From NCBI RefSeq assembly GCF_020171465.1, contig NZ_JAIUZR010000006.1, forward strand, positions 310,001 through 374,000: DNA of 64,000 nucleotides. Direction: 5' to 3'. Under the pieces are notes generated by a model, which did not search any database, was not told the origin of the DNA, and was given only the letters and a program-made list of their open reading frames with translations. The translations under genes were made by a program, and so were the position numbers. Source of the DNA: Lutimonas saemankumensis (GTDB taxonomy: Bacteria; Bacteroidota; Bacteroidia; Flavobacteriales; Flavobacteriaceae). Below are positions 37,204-47,590 of the stretch, piece after piece; within the stretch, counting starts at the first letter, position 1, and each line of letters starts with the position of its first letter.

Positions 37204-37228
37204 AAACCGAATGAAAATCACTCGGTTT
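37204..37228 (-). terminator. Terminator after the copper/silver operon
   Basis: AAACCGA (37204-37210) and TCGGTTT (37222-37228) pair, with an inner TGA/TCA pair in the loop. On the minus strand the stem is followed by a run of T's (37206-37200). It lies 59 bp beyond the stop of the last gene of the operon (37287). Confidence 0.7.
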
Positions 37229-37286
37229 AATTATTTTACTAAATAAATTTCGCAGTTGTTTTCTGTTGAAACTAATAAAAAACGCA

Positions 37287-37775
37287 TCAGTGATCATGGT
37301 TTGAATGATCTTCTGCTTCACCGGATCGTTTCATCTCCATACTATGGTCATATTGACAACATCCAGCTAAATTTTTATAGGCTTGCTCATCACCTTGTAC
37401 TTTTTCGGTATCATATCCTGATTCGGCAATAGCATTATGAATTGCCATTGCATCGGTTTTTGTATCATCAAAAGACACATCAATCTTCTTTTTATCGACA
37501 TCCCAATTAGCACTTGCAACACCTTCAACACTGTTGGCTGCTTTTTCGATTGTTTTTTTACACATACCACAGTTTCCCCTTACGCCAAAAGACAGGTCTG
37601 TCATTGCCATTTCATTTGAAACTTCTGTAGTGGCTGTTTCCGTTTCTTTTTTAGTTTCGTTTTTGCAACTTGTTAAAGCTAATGCTGTTAATACAGCGAT
37701 ACTTAAAATTACTTTTTTACTCACCTTGATTACATTTTTGTTTTTGTGTTCGTGATTTTTCTTTGAAAAATTCAT
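37287..37775 (-). CDS. Heavy-metal-associated (HMA) domain lipoprotein
   Basis: The 162-residue protein has a lipoprotein signal (LALTSCKNE) after a long basic N-region, so a downstream start is possible. A HMA fold lies near 60-130, with the soft-metal site GNCGMCKKT (CxxC). The C-terminus adds CCQYDHSMEM and ends HSNHDH. It should bind Cu(I) and hand it to efflux partners. It is the last gene of the copper/silver operon, 33 bp after the CusB-like gene, and is followed by a terminator. Confidence 0.87.
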   Translation of the reverse strand: MNFSKKNHEHKNKNVIKVSKKVILSIAVLTALALTSCKNETKKETETATTEVSNEMAMTDLSFGVRGNCGMCKKTIEKAANSVEGVASANWDVDKKKIDVSFDDTKTDAMAIHNAIAESGYDTEKVQGDEQAYKNLAGCCQYDHSMEMKRSGEAEDHSNHDH

Positions 37776-37808
37776 TGTTTAAAATTTAATATTTATACTT
37801 GTTTTGAT

Positions 37809-39581
37809 TTATTCTATTACTTGTTTTACTTCTCCACAGGTTAGCATTGCTTCACCAAAATATGGATTGATTACTTTTTCTTCTTTACTCAACCAATACG
37901 CACCATTGTTGTTATCTGCCATTGGACAAAATTCTACATAGATTTTTTCGTTGATTCCGAAGAGTTGTACAGCATTAATTAAGTGAGATGATAGAAGTTT
38001 AAAGTGTTCTCTTTGCTCTTTAATATTAGAAGACATTGAAATAGGAGTAGCTGAAGATTTTATGTCGCCTTCTATTGACATCCAATGGTTATGCGCCTTG
38101 TTATCTGATAACAATTTCATATCTACTTCACTCAAATTATTTAATAAAGTTGATGCACTTGCAGAAGTACTTTTTGAATCTTCTTTTACTAAAGCATCTT
38201 TTAAATGAATATACTCATTGAAAACAATTTTTAACTGTTCTTGAAATTTCTCTGATACTATCAAACGTTCATTCATATTGGTAAGATCATTTTCTTTATT
38301 GACTGAATTGTTGTCCATTCCCAAATGTCCTTCGTGACCAGTCACTACTTTTCCTCCTTCCTTATTCATCATAGACTTTTTACCTTGGAGTTGTGCCGCG
38401 GCATCGATAGTGAAAGTTCCATTAGTAACTATTTCATCGCCGTTATCCAGTCCAGTGAATACCTCATAATTATCGCCTATATTATTACCTAAGGTTACTT
38501 CTCGCATTTCAAAAACGGGTTGGTCTGGATTTGATTTAAGGTAAACCACTGAACGCTCACCCGTCCATAAAACAGCAGTTACAGGAATAGTTAAATCTTC
38601 GCCATTGTTACTTGTAGAACTTTCAATATGTGCGATTACAAACATTCCAGGTTTAAACCTGTCATCCATATTATTTAGAACCACACGCAAGGTTACGGTT
38701 CTTGTTTTGGTGTTTAGGATTGGGTCTATGAAATCGATTTTACCTTTAAATTTGTCGTTGGGATAAGCATTGGTTGTAATCAATACTTCCTGTCCTTTTT
38801 TAAAGCGATTAATCTGATTTTCATAGATATCAAAATTACCCCAAACAGTGTTGAGGTTAGAAATATTTAATAAAGGTTGACCTTGTTTGATGTAATCCCC
38901 TTGCTCTACCAACTTTTCTGTAACTGTTCCTGAAACGGTTGCATAGACAGGAAAATTTTCTTGCACTTTTCCGGTTTCTTCAATCTGATTGATTTGATTT
39001 TCAGATAGCTTCCATAACTTCATTTTGTTACGAACAGCTCTGTATAAATCAGGTTGCGAATCTTTTAAAGACCCTGCTGTAATCAATTCTTGTTGTGCTG
39101 CATACAATTCAGGCGAATAAATGGTCGCCAAAAGCTGTCCTTTACGAATTTTTTCACCTGTAAATCTCACATCCAACCGTTCAATTCTGCCAGCAAAGTA
39201 ACTGACCTGAACTGCATTGGCTTCCTCGTTTTCAGCAATTTTACCAGATAATTTTATGGTATTGCCTTCTACATTTCCTTTACCCACAATGGTTGTTTGA
39301 ATATTGGCTAAGGCCATTGCATTTTCAGTCAGTTTGAATTGGTCCGCCATCAATACATCACTTCCACCATCAGCAGGAATTAAATCCATACCACAAATGG
39401 GACAATCGCCTGGTTCTGGTTGCATAATTTGTGGATGCATAGAGCACGTCCACATTTGATTTGTTTCTGAAACCTTATCGTGATTATGGTCTGTTTTTTC
39501 ATTTGATGAACCACCAAACATCCACCAACCTAATAATAGACCTACTATTAATATACCTGAATAAATTATGTATTTTTTCAT
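37809..39581 (-). CDS. CusB-like RND adaptor with N-terminal heavy-metal-binding domain and C-terminal DUF3347
   Basis: The 590-residue adaptor has one N-terminal membrane anchor. A small Cys/His-rich metal-binding domain follows (residues 44-70: WTCSMHP then CPICGMDLI). The usual adaptor hairpin, lipoyl and barrel domains come next. The end (about 425-590) is a DUF3347-like domain with EFCPMADNNNGAYW and MLTCGEV, which is known in copper-handling proteins of Bacteroidota. It links the CusA-like pump to TolC. It starts 4 bp after copA. Confidence 0.92.
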   Translation of the reverse strand: MKKYIIYSGILIVGLLLGWWMFGGSSNEKTDHNHDKVSETNQMWTCSMHPQIMQPEPGDCPICGMDLIPADGGSDVLMADQFKLTENAMALANIQTTIVGKGNVEGNTIKLSGKIAENEEANAVQVSYFAGRIERLDVRFTGEKIRKGQLLATIYSPELYAAQQELITAGSLKDSQPDLYRAVRNKMKLWKLSENQINQIEETGKVQENFPVYATVSGTVTEKLVEQGDYIKQGQPLLNISNLNTVWGNFDIYENQINRFKKGQEVLITTNAYPNDKFKGKIDFIDPILNTKTRTVTLRVVLNNMDDRFKPGMFVIAHIESSTSNNGEDLTIPVTAVLWTGERSVVYLKSNPDQPVFEMREVTLGNNIGDNYEVFTGLDNGDEIVTNGTFTIDAAAQLQGKKSMMNKEGGKVVTGHEGHLGMDNNSVNKENDLTNMNERLIVSEKFQEQLKIVFNEYIHLKDALVKEDSKSTSASASTLLNNLSEVDMKLLSDNKAHNHWMSIEGDIKSSATPISMSSNIKEQREHFKLLSSHLINAVQLFGINEKIYVEFCPMADNNNGAYWLSKEEKVINPYFGEAMLTCGEVKQVIE

Positions 39582-39585
39582 ATTA

Positions 39586-42087
39586 TTATATTTTGATATT
39601 TCTTATTCTTAATGCGTTACCTATAACCGAAACTGAACTAAAGCTCATTGCTAAAGCTGCTATCATTGGCGATAGTAATATTCCGATAAAAGGAAATAAA
39701 ACTCCTGCCGCAATAGGTACACCTATTGTGTTGTAGATAAGTGCAAAAAATAAGTTTTGCTTGATATTTTTCATTACATCATCACTTAAATTTCGTGCTT
39801 TTACAATGCCTTGTAAATCTCCCTTCACCAGCGTTATCATTGCACTTTCAATGGCAACATCTGTTCCTGTTCCCATAGCAATTCCCACATCACTTTTAGC
39901 CAATGCTGGTGCATCATTAATACCATCACCTGCCATGGCGACTACTTTTCCATTTACTTGTAGTTTCTCAACTTCTTTGAGCTTGTCCTCTGGTAACATA
40001 CTGGCTTTAAAATCTGCCAAATTCAATTCTGATGCTACTGCTTGTGCAGTATCGTGATTATCACCTGTAAGCATTATTACATTAATACCTTTATCTTGAA
40101 GTGCTTTAATAGCTTTGGCACTTGTTTCCTTTATCTTATCGCCAATAACTACATAACCAACAACGATTTTATCTATCGCTAAATAAGAAACTGTTTTACC
40201 TTGTTTTTGATAGGCTTTGGCTTCCTCTTTCATCGTAGATGTAAGGTCTGCTTTGGTATATTCCATCATTTTAGGATTACCCAATGCTGCTTTTTTACCA
40301 TCAATTTTTGCTTCAACACCTTTTCCGGTAACCGCGCTAAAGTCTTGGGACTCTAGTATTTCAGTAATATGTTCTTTTCCGTATTTTACAGTAGCTTCTG
40401 CTAAAGGATGTTTACTATTTGTATTTAATGAAACGATGTATTGTAGCACCTCTTTTTCGCTCAAAGCATTGTTAAAAGCACCAACGGTTTCTACGGTTGG
40501 TTTTCCTTTGGTAATTGTTCCTGTTTTGTCAACAATAAGTGCATTTACCTTGTCCATTTTTTCAAGAGCTTCGGCATTTTTAATCAATACACCATTTTGA
40601 GCACCTTTACCCACACCAACCATTACAGACATTGGCGTTGCTAAACCTAATGCACACGGACACGCAATAATTAAAACTGCAATTGCATTAACCAACGCAT
40701 AGACGTAAGCTGGTTCTGGTCCCCAAATTGACCATACAATAAATGTGATAACCGAAATGATTACTACAACTGGCACAAAATAACCCGAAACTTTATCAGC
40801 TAAATTTTGAATAGGTGCACGACTTCTACTGGCATCATTCACCATATGTATGATTTGAGATAATAAGGTGTCGCTTCCAACCTTTTCGGCTTTCATTAAA
40901 AAGGATTGATTCCCATTGATTGTACCGCTACTTACTTTATCATCTTCAGCTTTGTTTACAGGAATAGGCTCACCTGTAATCATTGATTCGTCAATACTTG
41001 TATTGCCTTCCGTGATGACACCATCTACAGGAATTTTGTCACCTGGTTTTACTTTTAGAATATCATTAAGTTCTATCTCGTCAATACTGACTTCAACTTC
41101 TTCACCATCTACAATTTTTATAGCTTTATTTGGTGCGAATTTCAACAGTTCTTTTACTGCCGAATTGGTTTTGCTGTGTGCGCGAGCTTCTAACAATTGA
41201 CCTAAAAGCACCAATGTTAGAATTACCGTTGATGCTTCAAAATAGACGTGGACTGCACCTGATTCTGTTTTAAATTCACTTGGAAACACATCGGGAAATA
41301 ACATTCCAATTACACTAAACAACCACGCTACCCCAGCACCAATTCCAATGAGCGTAAACATATTGAGATTCCACGTCTTAATGCTTTTATAGGCACGTTC
41401 AAAGAACATCCAAGTGGCATAAAACACAACTGGAATTGATAATGTAAACTGAATCCAGTTCCAATATTTCTGTTCCATTACATCGTATAATGGATTGTTA
41501 TTGAGCATTTCGCTCATAGCAATTAAGAAAATTGGTAAGGTGAATGCTGTGGCAATCCAAAACTTTTTTAATAGTTTTTTATAGGTCTTTTCTTCTGCTG
41601 AAAGGTCAGGTTGCATGGGTACTAAATCCATCCCACAAATAGGGCACGAACCTGCTTCGTCTTTAACGATTTTTGGGTGCATAGGACAGGTCCATTGTTC
41701 TGCTGTTGATGTAGATAGATTTTGTTCTTCTACCAAATCCATTCCGCAAACAGGACAATCGCCTGGTTTGTCGTATGTTTTATCGCCTTCGCAATGCATA
41801 GGACAATAAAATGTACCTGTGTCATTTCCTTTGGGTTGCTCTTTCTTTTTAGCTTTTGAATGCTGATGATGTTCACCTGGTTTAAAAATGCTGTAGCTAT
41901 TACCATCCTTTTTTAAGGCTTCTTGAAAAGTTTCTATAGGAATATGTAATTCCATTTTGATAGTAGCTTCAGCTCTATCCAAATCAACTGTTACTTTTGA
42001 AACCCCTTCCACTTTAGAGAGCGATTCTTCCACGTGACTGCGACATCCGTTGCAGGTCATTCCGTGTATGTGATATGTGTGTTTCAT
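39586..42087 (-). CDS. copA: Copper-translocating P1B-type ATPase
   Basis: The 833-residue ATPase has an N-terminal HMA domain (GMTCNGC, Cys12 and Cys15). Two heavy-metal-binding YHS-like modules follow, near 93-119 (CPVCGMDLV) and 133-158 (CPICGMDLVP). The ion motif CPC (IACPCALG, about 476), the phosphorylation site DKTGT (about 521) and the hinge GDGINDAP (about 722) are all present. It exports Cu(I) or Ag(I) across the inner membrane. It sits 2 bp after the tolC-like gene and 4 bp before the adaptor gene. Confidence 0.94.
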   Translation of the reverse strand: MKHTYHIHGMTCNGCRSHVEESLSKVEGVSKVTVDLDRAEATIKMELHIPIETFQEALKKDGNSYSIFKPGEHHQHSKAKKKEQPKGNDTGTFYCPMHCEGDKTYDKPGDCPVCGMDLVEEQNLSTSTAEQWTCPMHPKIVKDEAGSCPICGMDLVPMQPDLSAEEKTYKKLLKKFWIATAFTLPIFLIAMSEMLNNNPLYDVMEQKYWNWIQFTLSIPVVFYATWMFFERAYKSIKTWNLNMFTLIGIGAGVAWLFSVIGMLFPDVFPSEFKTESGAVHVYFEASTVILTLVLLGQLLEARAHSKTNSAVKELLKFAPNKAIKIVDGEEVEVSIDEIELNDILKVKPGDKIPVDGVITEGNTSIDESMITGEPIPVNKAEDDKVSSGTINGNQSFLMKAEKVGSDTLLSQIIHMVNDASRSRAPIQNLADKVSGYFVPVVVIISVITFIVWSIWGPEPAYVYALVNAIAVLIIACPCALGLATPMSVMVGVGKGAQNGVLIKNAEALEKMDKVNALIVDKTGTITKGKPTVETVGAFNNALSEKEVLQYIVSLNTNSKHPLAEATVKYGKEHITEILESQDFSAVTGKGVEAKIDGKKAALGNPKMMEYTKADLTSTMKEEAKAYQKQGKTVSYLAIDKIVVGYVVIGDKIKETSAKAIKALQDKGINVIMLTGDNHDTAQAVASELNLADFKASMLPEDKLKEVEKLQVNGKVVAMAGDGINDAPALAKSDVGIAMGTGTDVAIESAMITLVKGDLQGIVKARNLSDDVMKNIKQNLFFALIYNTIGVPIAAGVLFPFIGILLSPMIAALAMSFSSVSVIGNALRIRNIKI

Positions 42088-42089
42088 GA

Positions 42090-43325
42090 TTACTGCGTTA
42101 AATAGTTAATTATTGTAGTCTGCACATAATAAGTTTTCACAGATTCTATTTGATTAATTTGAAACTTTAATTGCAGTTCTTGAATGTCTAAAACATCATT
42201 AAAATCTATGGTTCCAGTTTCATAACTTTTGATTACAATGTTTTCTGCATCTTTCGCTTGCTTTAAGTTTTTAGTTTGGGTAGAATAACTTATTCTTGAA
42301 GAAATTCTATCCTTTATTGCTTTGTCCAAAACCGTTTCCAACGTATTTAATCGTTCTTGTTTTTGTGCCAATATTTCTCGTTCCTGCAACTCGTTTTGTT
42401 TTGTTTGCGATTTATATTTTTTGTTGAAAATTGGGACTGTTAATGAAACCATTGGCATCAAAATATCTTTACCATTGTCACTAAAATCCATATCTGGACG
42501 TTTCTCTACATTGATATAATCTAACCCAAAACCAATCATAGGGCTGCTTTCTTTTTGGTTTAGCAATTCAGATTGTTCCACTGATAGGTAGAGCTTGTCA
42601 TATTTCAATAATTCGGGATGTAATGCTAATTTTTCAGAATTGATTTCAAAATCTTCCGATGGTATAGTTAAACCCTCTATTACATTAACCGTTACATCAT
42701 TTGCTCTATTTAATAGATTATTAAAGTTTGTTTGTTCTGCTAAAAATTGTTGCTTTAAAACATCCTTTAATTGTTGCATTTCGTTCTGACGCATTTGCAA
42801 CCGCAACACATCTACAGCAGAAGCTTTACCAACCTCAACCGATGTTAGTGCCAAAGTTTCATAGGTTTCCAATAACTTTATATTCTTTCTCAACACTTCT
42901 TGCTTTGCTTCATTTGCGTATAAATTATAATAGGATTGTGATACTGAAGACATTAGTTTTCTTTTGGCAATGACAATGTCTTCGTATTTAGATTCAGCCA
43001 ATGAACTCACATATTTTTCTCTTGAAGTAATTGTACCAAACCATGGCAACATTTGATTAGCCGATATTTTAAACTTTTGCGCACCTGTTCGTGTTTCTGG
43101 TTCACTTACAAAATACCCGACAGCAAATGCGGTATTGGGAGTATTATTGACCTCGTTTACCTGTTCCGAAGCTCTTTTATATTGCAACTCAAATTTTTGA
43201 ATTTCAGGATTGTTTGTCAAGGCTATATCAATAAGTGAATCTAATTGTTGTGCATTTCCTTTGAGAACAAAAAATATAGAACAAAAAATAAAGACTGTTT
43301 TTATGTATGATTTTATCTGTTTCAT
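42090..43325 (-). CDS. TolC-family outer-membrane factor (CusC-like)
   Basis: The 411-residue protein has a signal peptide (cleaved near KGNAQQ) and long coiled-coil segments with two repeats of the TolC fold. It is the outer-membrane channel for the CusA-like pump. The ATG overlaps the stop of the RND gene by 4 bp (translational coupling). Length is slightly shorter than E. coli CusC. Confidence 0.9.
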   Translation of the reverse strand: MKQIKSYIKTVFIFCSIFFVLKGNAQQLDSLIDIALTNNPEIQKFELQYKRASEQVNEVNNTPNTAFAVGYFVSEPETRTGAQKFKISANQMLPWFGTITSREKYVSSLAESKYEDIVIAKRKLMSSVSQSYYNLYANEAKQEVLRKNIKLLETYETLALTSVEVGKASAVDVLRLQMRQNEMQQLKDVLKQQFLAEQTNFNNLLNRANDVTVNVIEGLTIPSEDFEINSEKLALHPELLKYDKLYLSVEQSELLNQKESSPMIGFGLDYINVEKRPDMDFSDNGKDILMPMVSLTVPIFNKKYKSQTKQNELQEREILAQKQERLNTLETVLDKAIKDRISSRISYSTQTKNLKQAKDAENIVIKSYETGTIDFNDVLDIQELQLKFQINQIESVKTYYVQTTIINYLTQ

Positions 43326-46300
43326 TTTGTAGGTCTTTTAAGTTGAACCTCCGCTTTCCAGCTAAATAATACTGGTACGACAAATAAGGTTATTAAGGCT
43401 ATTAGCATTCCACCAAAACTCGGTATTGCCATAGGGATCATAATATCGCTTCCACGTCCTGTTGAGGTTAGTACTGGTAACAATGCCAAAATTGTGGTCG
43501 CTGTAGTCATTAAACATGGTCTTATTCGTTTTTCACCCGCTTCTACTATTGATGCTCTTATTTCGTTCCTATTTTCTGGTGTATTCCTGTCAAAAGTTTG
43601 AGTTAAATAGGTTGCCATTACAACACCATCATCTGTTGCAATTCCGAAGAGTGCAATAAACCCAACCCAAACAGCTACGCTTAAATTAATTGGGTGCATC
43701 TGGAATAAGTCTCGTATATTTTCCCCAAAGAAATTGAAGTTTAAAAACCAATCTTGACCGTATAGCCAAATCATTATAAATCCCCCCGCAAAAGCTACTG
43801 CTATTCCTGTAAAGACCATTAATGATGTTCCCACTGAGCGAAATTGGAAATACAGTATTAGAAAGATAATTGCCAAGGCCAATGGTACAACAACGGATAA
43901 AGTTTTTTCTGCTCGTAATTGATTCTCGTAAGTTCCTGTGAATGCATAGTTGATTCCTTTTGGAACTATCAATTCACCAGAATTTATTTTTTCTTGAATA
44001 AGCGCTTGTGCGTTTTCAACAACACTTACTTCAGCAAATCCATCCAATTTATCAAACAATACATAACCTACTAAAAAAGTATCTTCACTCTTAATGACTT
44101 GTGGACCTTGTTGGTAACGAATGGTTGCCAATTCACTTAAAGGAACTGGACTACCTTTTTCAACTGGCACATATATCTGTTGTATGTCTGTTGGATTTGC
44201 TCGCAATTCTCTTGGGTATCGTACTCGAACACCATATCGCTCACGACCTTCAACTGTTTGTGTTAATACCATACCGCCAACAGCGATTTTTAACACGTCT
44301 TGGACATCCTGGATAGAAATACCATAACGAGCTATTTTATCTCTGTCTATATCAATAAGTAAATAAGGTTTACCAACAATTCTGTCAGCGAATACGGCTT
44401 CCTTTTTAACACCCTCAGCTTGCTTGATAATGTTTTCTAGTTGAACTCCAAACGCTTCAATTTGATTCAAGTCTTGACCTTTTACTTTTATTCCCATTGG
44501 TGCTCGCATACCTGTTTGAAGCATTACTAATCGGGTTTCAATGGGTTGTAGCTTTGGTGCGGAGGTTACACCTGGTAATTTTGTAACCTTTATTATTTCA
44601 TTCCAAATATCATCTGGTGATTGTATTTCTGGTCTCCAATTACGATAGTACTCACCATAATTATCTTCAATTAATTGAGACCTTTTAACTGTGATAAAGT
44701 TGACATTTTCGGAATTATTAGGGTTTGAAATAAAACGACCATCCTTTAGTTCAAATAAACCTTCATCACTTACTTTGTATCGTTGGCGCTTTCCGTTATC
44801 GTTCAGCATATATTCTGGTTTATACTGAATCATATTTTCATACATTGACATTGGTGCTGGGTCTAAAGCGGATTCTGTACGACCTGCTTTTCCTACGACA
44901 GTTTCAATCTCTGGAATACTAGCAACAGCCATATCTAATTGCTGCAATACACGTTTATTTTCTTCTACACCAGAATGTGGCATTGAGGTTGGCATTAAGA
45001 GAAATGAACCTTCATTTAATGATGGCATAAACTCTTTGCCTGTGTTCTTCATAATGAAAAACCCTGCTATTACAATAGCCGTTGGAAGTGATAAAAACAA
45101 AAATTTGTTATCTAAACACCACCTTAAAATACGTGTGTAGTTTTTTATGAATAATGAGAAAACGCCTAATAAGCCAAAGCAAATTACACTTACAAAAATG
45201 AGATTCCAGAAGATACTTTTGTCAACTCCTAAGGGTCTCCAATATTCGGCTAACAAGAATACTATCGCCGATACTGAAATGATTATATTGATAATGTTAG
45301 TCTGTTTCTCAAATAGTATTTTGTGTTGCTTAATTAGTGCAACGATTCCAAAACCTACCAATATTAACCCCAACCAATATCCATAAATTATTGCTGTAAT
45401 ACCTAATGCTATTAAAACACCATTTAAAACGTATTTAAAATTTGTATTAATGCTTTTCTTTCTGAATAGAATAGAGGCAAATGGTGGTATTAAGAATAAG
45501 GCCACAATAATAGACGCTGTTAAAGCGAAAGTTTTCGTAAAGGCTAATGGTCTGAATAATTTACCTTCTGCACCAATCATTGTAAATACGGGAATGAAAC
45601 TAATAATAGTGGTCATTACTGCCGTTACGATTGCACCAGACACTTCAGCTGTTGCGTTATAAACTACTGTATTAATGGATTGTGAATCATTATCTTCATC
45701 CAAATGCCTTATAATATTTTCTGAAAGTATTACCCCTACATCGACCATGGTACCAATAGCAATAGCAATACCAGATAGAGCTACTATGTTTGCATCCACA
45801 CCAAATAGTTTCATTGCGATAAAAACCATTAAAACCGCCACAGGCAATAAGCCAGAAATTAATACTGAAGCTCTAAGATTAAAGACCATAATGATAATGA
45901 CCAGAATGGTTATGAGGATTTCTAAAGTCAATGCTTCATTAAGTGTGCCTAATGTTTCTTGAATTAATTCTGTCCTATCATAAAAGGGCACTATTGTCAC
46001 TTGTGATGTTCTGCCATCCGCTAACACTTTTGATGGCAATCCAGCACTTAGCTCATTGATTTTCTCTTTTACGTTATTGATGACTTCCATTGGATTAGCC
46101 CCGTATCTTGCTACCACAACAGCTCCCACGACTTCCGCACCTTCTTTATCCAATAATCCCCGTCTTGTTGCTGGACCTAATGAGACTTTTCCAATATCTT
46201 TTATTTTGATTGATGTATAATCTTCGGAAGTGACTACTGCATTTTCTATATCTTCAATAGATTTCACATAACCTAAACCACGCACTAAGTATTCTGCGTT

Positions 46301-47029
46301 ATTGATTTCAATGGTTTGTGCACCAATATCTTTGTTGCTCTCCTTAACGGCTTTTACAACATGATGTAATCCAATATTGTATTGACGCATTAATTCTGGA
46401 TTTACATCCACTTGGTATTCTTGGACATAACCACCTATTGAAGCAACTTCGGAAACACCACTTGCAGAGGATAGGGCATATTTTACATAGTAGTCTTGGA
46501 TACTGCGCAACTCTTGTAAATCCCAGCCACCAGTAACATTACCGTTTTCATCACGACCTTCTAAAGTGTACCAATATATTTGTCCTAATCCTGTGGCATC
46601 TGGACCTAAAGCAGGATTAACTCCTTCGGGTAGTAAACCACTTGGTAAGGAATTGAGTTTTTCGAGAATACGACTTCTGCTCCAGTAAAATTCTATATCT
46701 TCTTCAAAAATGATATAGATACTGGAAAAGCCAAACATAGACGAACTTCGGATGGTTTTTACACCAGGAATACCCAAGAGTGAGGTTGTTAAAGGGTAAG
46801 TGATTTGGTCTTCTATGTCTTGTGGCGAACGACCGTCCCATTTGGTAAAAACTATTTGTTGGTTTTCCCCAATATCTGGTATGGCATCCACGGCTACGGG
46901 ATCACTTGGTAAAAAACCAGTATCCCAATTGAAAGGTGCATTTACAATTCCCCATCCTATAAATAGTACGAGTAATAATACGGCAACAAGTTTATTTTCT
47001 ATTAGAAATTTTATGCTTTTGTTTAGCAT
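43322..47029 (-). CDS. CusA-type monovalent-metal RND pump
   Basis: The 1235-residue pump is an RND protein with about twelve membrane spans. Its TM4 motif AIAIGTMVDVGVILSEN is the CusA type associated with Cu(I)/Ag(I), in contrast to the DFG type of the other pump in this island. It is longer than E. coli CusA (about 1047 residues), with an insertion of about 130 residues in the membrane region (near 530-640) that carries extra hydrophobic segments. It is part of the operon that includes tolC, copA, the adaptor and the HMA gene. Confidence 0.92.
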   Translation of the reverse strand: MLNKSIKFLIENKLVAVLLLVLFIGWGIVNAPFNWDTGFLPSDPVAVDAIPDIGENQQIVFTKWDGRSPQDIEDQITYPLTTSLLGIPGVKTIRSSSMFGFSSIYIIFEEDIEFYWSRSRILEKLNSLPSGLLPEGVNPALGPDATGLGQIYWYTLEGRDENGNVTGGWDLQELRSIQDYYVKYALSSASGVSEVASIGGYVQEYQVDVNPELMRQYNIGLHHVVKAVKESNKDIGAQTIEINNAEYLVRGLGYVKSIEDIENAVVTSEDYTSIKIKDIGKVSLGPATRRGLLDKEGAEVVGAVVVARYGANPMEVINNVKEKINELSAGLPSKVLADGRTSQVTIVPFYDRTELIQETLGTLNEALTLEILITILVIIIMVFNLRASVLISGLLPVAVLMVFIAMKLFGVDANIVALSGIAIAIGTMVDVGVILSENIIRHLDEDNDSQSINTVVYNATAEVSGAIVTAVMTTIISFIPVFTMIGAEGKLFRPLAFTKTFALTASIIVALFLIPPFASILFRKKSINTNFKYVLNGVLIALGITAIIYGYWLGLILVGFGIVALIKQHKILFEKQTNIINIIISVSAIVFLLAEYWRPLGVDKSIFWNLIFVSVICFGLLGVFSLFIKNYTRILRWCLDNKFLFLSLPTAIVIAGFFIMKNTGKEFMPSLNEGSFLLMPTSMPHSGVEENKRVLQQLDMAVASIPEIETVVGKAGRTESALDPAPMSMYENMIQYKPEYMLNDNGKRQRYKVSDEGLFELKDGRFISNPNNSENVNFITVKRSQLIEDNYGEYYRNWRPEIQSPDDIWNEIIKVTKLPGVTSAPKLQPIETRLVMLQTGMRAPMGIKVKGQDLNQIEAFGVQLENIIKQAEGVKKEAVFADRIVGKPYLLIDIDRDKIARYGISIQDVQDVLKIAVGGMVLTQTVEGRERYGVRVRYPRELRANPTDIQQIYVPVEKGSPVPLSELATIRYQQGPQVIKSEDTFLVGYVLFDKLDGFAEVSVVENAQALIQEKINSGELIVPKGINYAFTGTYENQLRAEKTLSVVVPLALAIIFLILYFQFRSVGTSLMVFTGIAVAFAGGFIMIWLYGQDWFLNFNFFGENIRDLFQMHPINLSVAVWVGFIALFGIATDDGVVMATYLTQTFDRNTPENRNEIRASIVEAGEKRIRPCLMTTATTILALLPVLTSTGRGSDIMIPMAIPSFGGMLIALITLFVVPVLFSWKAEVQLKRPTK

Positions 47030-47136
47030 TGGCTTTGATAATTAAACAATTAGACAATAGTGTTAAGAAAACACCGAATACAGGAAATTATCCATATGAC
47101 ATAAGCCATAGGATACAACAGTCTATTGTTTAAAAA

Positions 47137-47550
47137 TCAAATTAAATAAGTCTCGTCGAGCTTGTAGATTTGCCTTATGACGAGTGGAGGCCTATATTCT
47201 TCATAAGTAGATACATTCTTGTCTAAACCTTCAAAAAGGTTAATATAAGTATAAACAAATGAAGCTATAAATATTTGTTGTTCAAAAGAAATCTTGTCAA
47301 CTTGTAATTGTAGTTCGTCTTGACCATTAATTACTAATTGCTCATCCTTACAGCAATTCTTTTTTGCAATGTCACAACCTTCGGTTGAAGGTTTCTCCAT
47401 TTCCATTCCACAGCCTTCTGCCTTATGAAAGATAGCAGTTTCTGCCAAAGTATCACCACAGTAATGCATATTTACAGTAAATGACATTGTAGAGAAAAGG
47501 ACGACAATGGCCATCAAAACCGATGATATTTTATGAAAAATCTGCTTCAT
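47137..47550 (-). CDS. HYC_CC_PP family small exported protein
   Basis: The 137-residue protein has a signal peptide and the family signatures in order: HYC at 29-31 (NMHYCGD), CC at 66-67 (KKNCCKDE) and PP (YRPPLVI) near 120. More Cys lie at 47 and 59. The family is common next to Bacteroidota copper-resistance genes, and its role is unknown; a metal-binding accessory role is likely. It precedes the cusA-like gene by 107 bp and probably opens the copper/silver operon. Confidence 0.85.
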   Translation of the reverse strand: MKQIFHKISSVLMAIVVLFSTMSFTVNMHYCGDTLAETAIFHKAEGCGMEMEKPSTEGCDIAKKNCCKDEQLVINGQDELQLQVDKISFEQQIFIASFVYTYINLFEGLDKNVSTYEEYRPPLVIRQIYKLDETYLI

Positions 47551-47558
47551 GTCGAATA

Positions 47559-47590
47559 CAAAGATACTAAAGTTTATAACTTCTTAGTAT
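47559..47590 (-). promoter_or_regulatory. Copper operon -7 box overlapped by a long dyad operator
   Basis: The -7 box TATCTTTG (47566-47559 on the minus strand) lies 9 bp above the HYC_CC_PP start. A dyad overlaps and extends upstream: ATACTAA (47564-47570) and TTAGTAT (47584-47590) are exact inverses, and between them AAGTT/AACTT pair around a TAT centre. Placement across and just upstream of the -7 box is typical of a metal repressor or a MerR-like activator. Confidence 0.6.
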
